Origin: Duncaniella muricolitica
GTDB taxonomy: Bacteria > Bacteroidota > Bacteroidia > Bacteroidales > Muribaculaceae
Assembly (NCBI GenBank): GCA_025808375.1
Contig: CP061009.1
Span: 3,348,001-3,412,000, forward strand
Direction of reading: 5' to 3'
Length of the DNA: 64,000 bases
Positions 55,733 through 63,112 of the stretch are shown one piece after another. The notes beneath the pieces are model-generated. The model had not been told where the DNA came from. It made no database searches and saw nothing but the letters and a program-made list of their open reading frames with translations. Position 1 is the stretch's first letter. Each line of letters opens with the position of its first letter. The position numbers and the translations under genes are program-made.

Positions 55733-56612
55733 TTAGGCGCATAGTTTTGATAGCCGGAAAAGGAAGAATGGAATGTCTGTCACGCCACGGAACTGGCTTC
55801 GGAATGCTTTGACTTTGGCATTGAACGATTCGGCACCTGCATTTGTGGAACGGTTTATGAAGTAGTTCAATATTGTGTCATAGTGGTTTCGGAATGTCTC
55901 TGTGACAGTGCGGAACTGGCCGCCGTCCATTTCATCCACTTTGTTGTACCATCGTGCCAGATTAAGGCGTGCCGTGTCTTTGTCCACCTTTTGGTTGAAT
56001 ATGTCTGTCAGATCCATTGCCAGGTCGTAGGCCCTTTTCAATTCCGGATAGAACTCAAAGATGATGTCGGCTCGCCACTGCTGGGAGCGTGTCCACTTCG
56101 AGGGATGCTTGGTCAGGATATATTTCGCTCTGGCAAGCAGCTGTTTGCGTGTATCCCCGTTGGCGTAGCGGAACGGTACATAAGCCGTGCCAGCCTTGCG
56201 GCAACGTGCAATTTCTTCGTTCTCCATATCACGAACCATCCATCGCAGGGATATGCGCAGTTCGTCGATTGCGTCATAATAGAGCTTATGAACATGGAAC
56301 CGGTCGTTGGTGACGGTCGCTTTGGGAAATGATTGCCGGGCGATAAGCATCATGGACGATGACAAGTCGAGAGTTATCTCGCTGACTGTTTTACGTCTGG
56401 CAAGTGGTATTTTCTCAAGTACGGCTATGACGGTCTCGGCTTTTGTGCCGCGTATGGCAGCTACAAGTGCGCCTCTGCCTCCGTGAGCGTCACGGTTGGT
56501 CACAAAAGTATAGAGTTCCCCGCAGCTGAGAGAAGACTCGTCGATGGCCAGATTTGGTCCGATATTATGCGGATAGATAATGTATTCTTCTGCGTGATCA
56601 GTTGCCTCCAGC
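55733..56612 (-). pseudogene. ISAon1-type DDE transposase
   Basis: Continuous from DHAEEYIIYPHNIGPNLAIDESSLSCGELYTFVTNRDAHGGRG (first Asp in AIDESS) through ITLDLSSSMMLIARQSFPKATVTNDRFHVHKL (second Asp in NDRFH) to INRSTNAGAESFNAKVKAFRSQFRG (Glu). ATG 56503 is internal. The part linking it to the upstream protein (GAHYGVNGAGLSRQYKEIFSDYRSW) is in another frame, so the join near 56612 is broken or uses frameshifting. Confidence 0.75.
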
Positions 56613-56710
56613 TCCGGTAGTCGCTGAATATTTCCTTGTATTGTCTTGACAGACCGGCTCCGTTTACACCGTAATGCGCTCCTATCGAACGGATACTTTC
56701 CGGTGTTGAT

Positions 56711-57058
56711 TCAATACGCCTCTTTTAAAAAAGCTACGAACTCAGGGGTCAGGCGTGAGCCTTCTTCCGTCAGATCGTAGTCGTAGGTGAAGATACTTCC
56801 GTCCTCCGTGTCTCGCCATTTCCTTCGCCTGATATGCAGAAAGACGGCTTTGCCGCGTATGGGGAAATCCTGGATCACGCGTTCATCTGTAAAACCGTAT
56901 TCCCTTACCGTTCCTTTTTTATAGTCCTCGCGTGACATGTAACCGCGCTCGTCGAGCCAGTAATCCAGTCGCTCTGCCGACTCTTCATAGTTGACAAACT
57001 CAAAGTTTTCCGTGATAATATCCGGAAAGATTGTACGTAATACTTGCCATTGTTTCAT
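56711..57058 (-). CDS. ISAon1-type transposase N-terminal-region protein
   Basis: From ATG 57058 (MKQWQVLRTIFPDIITENFEFVNYEES), 115 residues. Later parts are DERVIQDFPIRGKAVFLHIRRRKWRDTEDG and RLTPEFVAFLKEAY, the usual first protein of ISAon1-type elements. The following sequence continues the homology one base out of frame (KRRIESTPESIRSIGAHYG) immediately after a T6A4 run, so ribosomal slippage or a point indel is possible there. Confidence 0.75.
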   Translation of the reverse strand: MKQWQVLRTIFPDIITENFEFVNYEESAERLDYWLDERGYMSREDYKKGTVREYGFTDERVIQDFPIRGKAVFLHIRRRKWRDTEDGSIFTYDYDLTEEGSRLTPEFVAFLKEAY

Positions 57059-57113
57059 ACTGCAAAGTTCGATATACTTTCTCTTTTTAACAACCGCTTT
57101 TTTACATTGACCC

Positions 57114-57242
57114 GAAAGGTGAGTCTGTGATATGTCGACAACGAAGGAAGACAGCACATCATTGTCTCGGCCGAGGGCTGCTGACCAACGTAGAGTTGCT
57201 CAACGGCTCCGATAACGAATGATGGAGGCGGCGTAAGAACAC
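57114..57242. repeat. 129-bp block upstream of the decayed AlbA-type paralogue (copy 2)
   Basis: Homologous to 53083-53211 over its full length. It begins directly at the end of the ISAon1-like element and is followed by the truncated paralogue. Confidence 0.55.
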
Positions 57243-57345
57243 GCAGAGCCGTCGCGCGTCTCGTCTGGTTTATGTCGGCTCTGATCCGCGGACCGGAACG
57301 TATCGCCACAACTTCGAGGGCGATTATAATTATAATTGCTCGATT
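57243..57345 (+). pseudogene. AlbA/Schlafen-type paralogue, 5' remnant
   Basis: It reads VYVGSDPRTGTYRHNFEGDY and then NCSIDS, close to RPVYVGSDPRTGTYRRNFEGDYHCSIDE of the intact gene. It has a 9-bp insertion of ATAATTATA type, and everything upstream of the ERTSRP codons is missing. The homology stops near 57345. Confidence 0.7.
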
Positions 57346-57462
57346 GATTCGTTGCTTTTATTCCACGGTGCAGAATCCTGCAAAAATAGGCACTTCGCGT
57401 TGGAGCATCCGTCGGACTTGATTATTACATGCCAAAAGTCAAACGATTAAGGCCCATAACTC

Positions 57463-58389
57463 TTATCTTAATGCTATGTTGTCGTGTAAACCGATGTCAA
57501 TCATTTTGCGGGGAATGATTGACAACATGATTTCAATAATACTTTTCAACATACGGTATCGGATAAAATCCTTGCGGATATATATTGTGACACATCTCTG
57601 CGAGACATATTCGCCCTCTATCGGTCGCACATTTTCACGCTGTGCGTCTGTCAGAAAAGGGAGGTGCATTTCCGGTATGATTGTGAAGCCGCCGTTTATA
57701 TCGACAATGCGTATCAGTGTCTCGATGCTTCCTGCCTCATAGATATGTCGCCCAATGCTTTTTTTCTTGCAAAAACTGAACGCGCTCTCACGCATACATT
57801 GCGATTCCTTCATTATCCACATCTTTTCATGCAACAGGTCTGCCGGATTGAATTTAGTCATTTTCAACAGACAATCCTTAGCCACATAGACGTGAAACGG
57901 CTCGCAATAGAACGGAATTTCCATGATTTCCTGAGCGGTATTGCCACTGATTGCTATTCCGATGTCAATCTTTTCCAATCGGAGAGACTCAATGACCATG
58001 TCACCTTTCATTTCGTTGACAGTCAGCGTTACATCCGGATAACTGTCGGTATACTTTTTGATGAACCATGGCATGAGATAAGGTGCGATGCTGGGGCCGA
58101 TTCCTATCGAAAGTGAACCGGAGACTTCTCCCTTCTGCTCCGAGATTGTCTCTGAAATCAACTCAGTCTGCCTCAAAATCCTCTCGGCCTGCCTAATCAC
58201 TGTTTCTCCGATGGCCGTTGGGCGTACACTCTTGTTGCTACGCTCAAAAAGACGTACTCCGAGTTCATCTTCCAACTTTAGGAGAAGTGCGCTGAGTGTA
58301 GGCTGCGTCACATCAAGTTCCGCAGCGGCTTTTGCGAAATTGCGATATCGGTCAATCGCTATTACATATTTCAGTTGTTGAAGAGTCAT
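57463..58389 (-). CDS. LysR-family (OxyR-like) regulator
   Basis: 308 residues from ATG 58389 (MTLQQLKYVIAIDRYRNFAKAAAELDVTQPTLSALLLKLEDELG), the typical LysR winged helix. The effector domain includes GSLSIGIGPSIAPYLMPWFIKKYTDSYPDV and MWIMKESQCMRESAFSFC. Two cysteines (in ESQCM and FSFC) resemble the redox-active region of OxyR-like regulators but spacing differs. It is divergent from an iron-sulfur protein operon, the likely target. The start at 58404 would overlap less well with the promoter box at 58407-58414. Confidence 0.8.
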   Translation of the reverse strand: MTLQQLKYVIAIDRYRNFAKAAAELDVTQPTLSALLLKLEDELGVRLFERSNKSVRPTAIGETVIRQAERILRQTELISETISEQKGEVSGSLSIGIGPSIAPYLMPWFIKKYTDSYPDVTLTVNEMKGDMVIESLRLEKIDIGIAISGNTAQEIMEIPFYCEPFHVYVAKDCLLKMTKFNPADLLHEKMWIMKESQCMRESAFSFCKKKSIGRHIYEAGSIETLIRIVDINGGFTIIPEMHLPFLTDAQRENVRPIEGEYVSQRCVTIYIRKDFIRYRMLKSIIEIMLSIIPRKMIDIGLHDNIALR

Positions 58390-58406
58390 GATAGATAAAT
58401 TCAATG

Positions 58407-58414
58407 CAAAGATA
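58407..58414 (-). promoter_or_regulatory. TAnnTTTG promoter box for the LysR gene
   Basis: On the minus strand this reads TATCTTTG, 18 nt before ATG 58389. LysR proteins usually bind in such a divergent intergenic region (58390-58477). Confidence 0.5.
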
Positions 58415-58448
58415 ATTAAAATCTGTTGTCGCTCTATTATGAAGGCAC

Positions 58449-58456
58449 TAATTTTG
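58449..58456 (+). promoter_or_regulatory. TAnnTTTG promoter box for the Fe-S operon
   Basis: It reads TAATTTTG, 22 nt before ATG 58478, with TTG about 23 nt upstream as the -33 element. Confidence 0.55.
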
Positions 58457-58477
58457 CACTATATTTCAAAAGTGATT

Positions 58478-59206
58478 ATGGCACAGAAAAGATTTCACAG
58501 ATATTTACCGACCAAAGGCTGGTCGCTTTACTGGATACTGATAGCTTATCTTGCAATTGGTTATTTCTATCCTGCAATAGGATTGTTGGCGTTAGTATGC
58601 ATGATAGCTCCTGTGGCATTTGCCGTCAGTCGTGGCCGATGGTGGTGTGGTAACGCCTGTCCCAGAGGCAATATGTATGACCGCCTACTGGCGAAATACT
58701 CGCCTCATCGTCCGAATCCACCATTTGTCCGCACATTTGGCTTCCGAGTGTTTATGGTTCTCTTCATCTTTACCATGTTCGGTGTGCAGATGTATTTCGC
58801 ATGGGGTGATTGGAATGCCGTGGGGCGTGTGTTCTGGAATATCATAACGATAACTACTGTGGTCGGAGTGGCCCTTTCGTTTATCTACGCACCACGCACA
58901 TGGTGCTCATTCTGCCCTATGGGTACACTTTCATCATGGGTTACTCCAAAGAAAGCCCCGTTTCCCAAGGCGTTCACCAGTGTCAATGTTGATGCCTCTT
59001 GCCGGATTAAGTGCAAGAGCTGCGCGAGAGTTTGCCCCATGCAGATCAAGCCTTACGACAGTCGCGGCTCAGAGACGGGTTATCTTCATGCCGATTGCAT
59101 CAAATGTGGCAAATGCGTTGCAGCGTGCCCACTCAAAATCATGAAAATAAAACCTCAAAATCAAATAACTGATGATAGAAGTCAACCGAAAACTATGCCC
59201 GCATGA
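58478..59206 (+). CDS. Membrane-bound 4Fe-4S protein (NapH/CcoG-like)
   Basis: The frame is open from 58388, but ATG 58478 (MAQKRFHRYLPTKGWSLYW) lies after the promoter; 242 residues. It has several membrane helices, the partial cluster motifs CGNACPRG and CSFCPMG, and two ferredoxin-type motifs near the C-terminus (CKSCARVCP, CIKCGKCVAACP). Proteins of this class move electrons at the inner membrane. It overlaps the small ferredoxin gene by 35 nt, and is divergent from a LysR gene that may control it. The electron donor and acceptor are unknown. Confidence 0.75.
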   Translation: MAQKRFHRYLPTKGWSLYWILIAYLAIGYFYPAIGLLALVCMIAPVAFAVSRGRWWCGNACPRGNMYDRLLAKYSPHRPNPPFVRTFGFRVFMVLFIFTMFGVQMYFAWGDWNAVGRVFWNIITITTVVGVALSFIYAPRTWCSFCPMGTLSSWVTPKKAPFPKAFTSVNVDASCRIKCKSCARVCPMQIKPYDSRGSETGYLHADCIKCGKCVAACPLKIMKIKPQNQITDDRSQPKTMPA

Positions 59207-59357
59207 TCATGTGTGTCCTCTGATACGTCTCTGCCCTGTGGGTGCCATTGCCCAAGGTACCGATGGCTATCCGGTCATAGACCACGACAAGTGCATTGAA
59301 TGTGGAAAGTGCGTCCGCTCATGCCCGAAGAAAGCGATGGAAAGTAATCAGGCATAA
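59172..59357 (+). CDS. Small 4Fe-4S ferredoxin-like protein
   Basis: 61 residues with one full motif CIECGKCVRSCPKK near the C-terminus and an N-terminal C-x5-C-x5-C arrangement (CPHDHVCPLIRLCPVGAI) for a possible second cluster. It starts inside the previous gene, so it is translationally coupled. It probably exchanges electrons with the membrane protein encoded upstream. Confidence 0.75.
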   Translation: MIEVNRKLCPHDHVCPLIRLCPVGAIAQGTDGYPVIDHDKCIECGKCVRSCPKKAMESNQA

Positions 59358-59411
59358 TCTCAAAGCAAACCAAACTCCCGATGATGATTTTTTTCGGGAG
59401 TTTTGATATCG

Positions 59412-59510
59412 GCCATGAAACATCTATATGATAATCCCGATTAGTTTATTGAGGTTGATGATATGTCAGAAAGTTATGGAAACGGATTCTGTCGCTCAAA
59501 ACGTAGAGGG
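59412..59510 (+). pseudogene. AlbA/Schlafen-type paralogue, 3' remnant
   Basis: The sequence ATGAAACATCTATATGATAA and on through TTATTGAGG matches the intact gene at 54781-54840 (MKLLYDNPDELIEVSD), but with a stop in place of Glu. Together with 57243-57345 it brackets the LysR/Fe-S genes. Confidence 0.6.
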
Positions 59511-59559
59511 TTGTGTTTAATAACAAATGTTAAGTCAAAGTGGGTGTATTTTCATTAAA

Positions 59560-59735
59560 ATTGCTCATAATCAGAGTGAGAATAGGCAATGCGCTCTAAA
59601 CGCTCCCAGACTAAATGTCTGATTAATACGGTACTTAATAAGCAGTCCCATTGTCATGGTAGGACCACAAGTAAAAATTACTAAATTTAAAAAATTGCTG
59701 ATATTCAAAATATTTAGGCAATTTTTTGTCATTTA
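59560..59735 (+). repeat. Downstream block shared by the two AlbA-type copies
   Basis: It matches 55190-55400: CCATTGTC...GGACCACAAGTAAAAATTACT is nearly identical, and a terminator-like hairpin (AAAAATTGC...GCAATTTTT, about 59690-59730) takes the place of the one at 55365-55398. The stretch 59736-59810 has no recognised feature. Confidence 0.6.
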
Positions 59736-59810
59736 CCCTCGAAAATCGGCAAAAGCCTGTGATCAGTGTTCCGACACGATAAAGCAAATCATTCAAGACG
59801 GTGCGTAAAA

Positions 59811-59856
59811 ACAGACAGGAGCTACCTGAGAGCAATCAGAGGGTACTCCTGTCTGT
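59811..59856 (-). terminator. Terminator of the alpha/beta hydrolase gene
   Basis: A stem of about 16 bp (59811-59826 with 59841-59856), with minor mismatch, is followed on the minus strand by TTTTTACG. It lies 28 nt after the hydrolase stop codon. Confidence 0.7.
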
Positions 59857-59883
59857 TATAATTATACGCTATTAGTCAGCCGT

Positions 59884-60972
59884 TCAGTCTTTTTGAGGCA
59901 TGTGGGTATTGAAAAAAGTCGCGATCTGATTCATCGGGATTTTTTCAAGATTATCATACAAGTCACAATGGCTGGCGTCAGCAACTATCAGCAACTCTTT
60001 GTTGTCTCCTCTCAGGAGCTTGAAAGTGTCTTCGCCGAAGTAACGTGAATGAGCGTTCTCGCCATGTACTATCATTACGGCATTGTCAAGCTCGCCGGCA
60101 TATTCAAAAAATCTGAAATTCATGAATGGCAGCACGGACGTCGAGTTCCACCCGTCGGTAGAGTTGCCGGAACGTTCATGATAACCTCGCGGGGTCTTGT
60201 AATAGGCATGATAGTCCTTCACAAACTGAGGCACATCCTCAGGCAGAGGGTCTACCACTCCGCCTGCCCGACGGTAATAGCCGTTGCGATAGTCCTCGGT
60301 GCGTTGCGCCGCCAATGCCGCACGCGTGGCATTGCGTTTCTCCTTGGAGTTGTCGGCATCGAAATAGCCGTTGGCGGTCACGCGTGTCATATCATACATG
60401 GTCGAGGCTACAGTTGCCTTGATGCGCGGGTCATTAATGGCTGCCTGAATGGCAATACCGCCCCATCCGCATATGCCGAGAATTCCTATGCGCTCAGGGT
60501 CGACTTCAGTACAGGTCGAGAGAAAATCCACAGCCGCCGAGAAATCCTCGACATTGATGTCGGGTGAGGCCACTCGCCGCGGCTCTCCTCCGCTTTCTCC
60601 CGTAAACGAAGGGTCAAAAGCTATGGTGAGAAATCCGCGTTCGGCAAGCTGCTGTGCATATAGTCCGGAGCTCTGCTCTTTTACCGCTCCAAACGGACCG
60701 CTGACTGTGATAGCCGCAAGTTTGCCCTCGGTGTCTTTGGGAATATACATATCCGCTGCAAGGGTGATGCCGTAACGGTTTACAAAAGTCACTTTGCGAT
60801 GGTCTGTTTTATCGCTCTTCGGGAACACCTTGTCCCACTCTTGTGTAAGAACGAGCTGCTCCACAGGAGCAACAGATGTGTTGATATTCTTGTTATCCAT
60901 ATTTTTGAGAGTTTGATACAAAATTACAAAGATAAAGAATGCCGCCAGGATTATAATTCGATTCATTTTCAC
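59884..60972 (-). CDS. Alpha/beta hydrolase with Cys nucleophile elbow
   Basis: A 362-residue protein with an N-terminal membrane anchor or signal (IIILAAFFIFVILYQTL), a VTFVNRYGITLAADMYIP strand, and an oxyanion region SGPFGAVKEQSSG. The nucleophile elbow is GICGWGG: Cys replaces Ser, as in dienelactone hydrolases. Asp and His lie in the region GEDTFKLLRGDNKELLIVADASHCDLYD. It is probably a periplasmic or membrane-attached esterase-type enzyme; the substrate is unknown. ATG 60966 is an alternative start. A promoter box and a perfect palindrome lie upstream. Confidence 0.75.
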   Translation of the reverse strand: MKMNRIIILAAFFIFVILYQTLKNMDNKNINTSVAPVEQLVLTQEWDKVFPKSDKTDHRKVTFVNRYGITLAADMYIPKDTEGKLAAITVSGPFGAVKEQSSGLYAQQLAERGFLTIAFDPSFTGESGGEPRRVASPDINVEDFSAAVDFLSTCTEVDPERIGILGICGWGGIAIQAAINDPRIKATVASTMYDMTRVTANGYFDADNSKEKRNATRAALAAQRTEDYRNGYYRRAGGVVDPLPEDVPQFVKDYHAYYKTPRGYHERSGNSTDGWNSTSVLPFMNFRFFEYAGELDNAVMIVHGENAHSRYFGEDTFKLLRGDNKELLIVADASHCDLYDNLEKIPMNQIATFFNTHMPQKD

Positions 60973-61003
60973 TTCGTTTTGTCATTATCCAACTTACTGT
61001 ATG

Positions 61004-61011
61004 CAAAGTTA
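61004..61011 (-). promoter_or_regulatory. TAnnTTTG promoter box for the hydrolase gene
   Basis: On the minus strand this reads TAACTTTG, 32 nt before ATG 60972. Confidence 0.5.
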
Positions 61012-61035
61012 GCAAGTAAACGCCCCTGTCCGCTG

Positions 61036-61049
61036 ACCTTAATTAAGGT
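61036..61049. promoter_or_regulatory. Perfect 14-bp palindrome, candidate operator
   Basis: ACCTTAATTAAGGT is its own reverse complement and lies 25 nt upstream of the hydrolase -7 box, close to the -33 region. Palindromes of this type are bound by dimeric winged-helix repressors such as HxlR/MarR proteins; no such gene is in the window. Confidence 0.45.
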
Positions 61050-61130
61050 AATTCATACCAAAATCGCTGACCGAGGTGATATGTGACAGAAAAAAATGCG
61101 GCGACACCTCCGTCTCCACTTGCCCGACTC

Positions 61131-61497
61131 TCAATACGGCACACTCATACGCCCGCCAACAAACTCTATCCGGCCACTGTATCCCGGAGTTCCGACATCA
61201 TACCGACCCGATGTGTCGCCATGATATATTCTCAACATCAAGTCACCTTCAGGCACGTTTTCGATTATGAAAGAGGCCTCGGTCTCGCAACGGCAGTCAG
61301 TATTGTCGTGTGACGGATATTCCACAACGGTCAACACTCCACTGTCGTAAGTCATTCTGACGTTGACCATACCGAAATCACACGGATAGTCAAGCGACGT
61401 AAACCGGCTCTTGCCTTGCCGCGATCCTTTATCATCTTTTTCAAGTTCTAACACATAGGTATAACCATGGGCGACATCTTCAACACTCGTGCATGAG
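61131..61497 (-). pseudogene. Lipoprotein remnant without its signal peptide
   Basis: The frame reads PASSCTSVEDVAHGYTYVLELEKDDKGSRQG and then a beta-rich body (CDFGMVNVRMTYDSGVLTVVEYPSHDN, YHGDTSGRYDVGTPGYSGRIEFVGG). SSC looks like the lipobox Cys, but a stop codon lies just upstream and no start or hydrophobic segment remains. GTG at LELEK could only yield a cytoplasmic fragment. It was probably a surface lipoprotein that lost its 5' end next to the PfpI gene. Confidence 0.5.
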
Positions 61498-61505
61498 CTT
61501 GCGGG

Positions 61506-62357
61506 TTATTCCCCGGGAAAAAGAGCGCAGAATCCCTGCTTGTTGAACTGATAGTACATTTCGATTCGCTCGGGCGTATCATTTTCAAGCAAGGATAGCA
61601 ACTCCTTTGCAAATTCAAGCGTGGCCGAACCGTTTGCAGTCACAATATTACCATCGCTTACGGCTTGCGCGTGGATATATCCGTCGGGATTAGTGTAATT
61701 GTCACCACCCCACAGCTTCAACTGGTCGAGTCCGTTGCCGGTATGCTTCACTTTATTGAGAAGTCCACATTTTGCCATAAACGAAGCCCCGTTACAGATA
61801 GCACCTACAATCTTACCTTTTTCAATGGCTTTTCGGATTATCGGCACTACCTGTTCCGCTATCGGTGTAGTCCAGCCGAAGCCTCCGATAAGCACCAATG
61901 CCGCATAATCGTCAGGCATTGTGTCGAATGAATAATCCGGCAGTGTGCGGAAGCCACCGATGGATTTTACAGGCTCCAGTGTCGGGGCTACAGCCTTGTT
62001 GACATATCTGGGATTTTCTTTCAGTGCATATTCATCGGAAGCGATGGCCTGTGAAAGATATACCACTTCATGTGCGGCATAGTCTGGCAAGAGAATATAT
62101 AGAATTTTGTTGCTCATAAAACTATTTTTCCAGCGTTTGAGGTGAGGGAAGAACTGGCGCATCATTTCCTTTGCCTGTTCCTGTGTCAAGTTCTGTCCTG
62201 ACTGCCTGTTTATCTCGTCAGTAAACTGAGCGCAGTGGTCAATCATCTGCTCCATCGTCATATCTTGTGTGAATTTGCTGTCCTTGTAACAATAGATGCA
62301 GTAATCCTCATTGCGGCTGCCATCGGCATTTGTGCCGAGGATTTCGTTTGCCATCGG
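61506..62357 (-). CDS. DJ-1/PfpI protein with degenerate zinc-ribbon N-terminus
   Basis: The frame opens at ATG 62375 (MYCQGMPM), with ATG 62357 (MPMANEILG) as a later start. The first 85 residues match the putative zinc-ribbon domain often annotated beside such proteins (LGTNADGSRNEDYCIYCYKDSKFTQDMTMEQMIDHC), but its first CxxC pair is reduced to one Cys (YCQGMP instead of CQSCGMP). The rest is a DJ-1/PfpI domain with nucleophile Cys in GAICNGASFMAKCGLL. The N-terminal edge coincides with a breakpoint to the next gene fragment. Function could be deglycase/chaperone-like; uncertain. Confidence 0.7.
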   Translation of the reverse strand, partial: PMANEILGTNADGSRNEDYCIYCYKDSKFTQDMTMEQMIDHCAQFTDEINRQSGQNLTQEQAKEMMRQFFPHLKRWKNSFMSNKILYILLPDYAAHEVVYLSQAIASDEYALKENPRYVNKAVAPTLEPVKSIGGFRTLPDYSFDTMPDDYAALVLIGGFGWTTPIAEQVVPIIRKAIEKGKIVGAICNGASFMAKCGLLNKVKHTGNGLDQLKLWGGDNYTNPDGYIHAQAVSDGNIVTANGSATLEFAKELLSLLENDTPERIEMYYQFNKQGFCALFPGE

Positions 62358-62372
62358 CATTCCCTGGCAATA

Positions 62373-63046
62373 CATTCGGCGAACGTATGCAATGGCTGGT
62401 ATCGCTTGGAACGGAACCGGCCACTGCCCTTGACAAAATCAAAGATTCGAGTGACAAACTCAACCGGATACTCGCAAAAATTTGCAAAGGAGTCCGCAAA
62501 AATTTTTCCGGACCGGTCACATACTCGTCAGGAACATGGGAAAACGTCGACTGGACCATTTTCGATATAGTTGGTGTCGATTATTACCGCAGAGGCGAGT
62601 CAGATGATGAATATCTGTCAGGTCTCGGACGTTACCGATGCGGCAAACCGATAATCGTGATGGAATTCGGTTGCTGCGCATATAATGGAGCCGCTCCCCG
62701 CGGCGGCGAGGCCTTCGCCATATTCCAGGGTGTCGATGCCGACGGAAATGCAATTTACGAAGGCGGGTCAGCTCCGGAAAGGTGCGAGAAAGAACAGGCG
62801 GACTATATAGAGAACCAGCTCACACTGCTTGACAGAGCCGGTGTCGAGGGTGCATGCGTCTATGTATTTTCTTATCCGGTCTACCCATATACACCCGGAG
62901 GGATAGACTATGATATGATTTCATACGCGCTTGTCAAATCCTTTCCTGCCGGCGATCCACACTGGCAACAGATATCCGCATGGATTCCGAAAGAAGCATT
63001 CTACCGTCTCGGAAGCATATATGCAAGAATGGAAAATATGAAATAA
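62373..63046 (+). pseudogene. TIM-barrel (abortive-infection-annotated) protein, C-terminal fragment
   Basis: The homologous part starts at TFGERMQWLVSLGTEPATALDKI and continues with GPVTYSSGTWENVDWTIFDIVGVDYYRRG, KPIIVMEFGCCAYNGAAPRGGEAF and GACVYVFSYPVYPYTPGG to 63046. The glycoside-hydrolase-like barrel is recognisable, with candidate acidic residues in TWENVDW and VMEFG. Relatives in Actinomycetes and Bacteroides are sometimes annotated as abortive phage infection proteins. The N-terminal third is missing, and the upstream frame (MCRGFRLPSAF) is unrelated antisense sequence of the PfpI gene. Confidence 0.6.
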
Positions 63047-63047
63047 C

Positions 63048-63112
63048 TTCTCCTTTAAACCGGCGCACTTCTCGGTTAGATTTCATGGCGCACTTCTTGA
63101 TTAAATTTTACA
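63048..63112 (-). mobile_element. IS21-family end fragment, copy D
   Basis: 65 bp that match the right end of copy A, including both GGCGCACTTCT sites and the terminal ATTAAATTTTACA, with one change (CTTCTTG for CTTCTCG). The rest of the IS is gone. It joins the barrel-protein fragment to a helicase fragment. Confidence 0.8.

Larger units (their letters stand above)
55675..57113 (-). mobile_element. ISAon1-like insertion sequence
   Basis: About 1.44 kb with imperfect terminal inverted repeats of 23 nt (GGATCAGC...CGGTTG at 55675-55697; GGGTCAAT...CGGTTG inverted at 57091-57113). It lies between an IS21 fragment and the second AlbA-type block, with no target duplication visible. It encodes a short N-terminal-region protein and a DDE transposase. 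Confidence 0.7.

Noticed and set aside
57114..57242. Group II intron or known ribozyme in the 129-bp block
   Set aside because: The block lacks the conserved intron start and domain V features, so no known ribozyme class can be claimed.
62330..62372. Upstream extension (MCRGFRLPSAFPGN) of the barrel-protein fragment
   Set aside because: This stretch is antisense to the PfpI zinc-ribbon codons and has no similarity to the barrel family.
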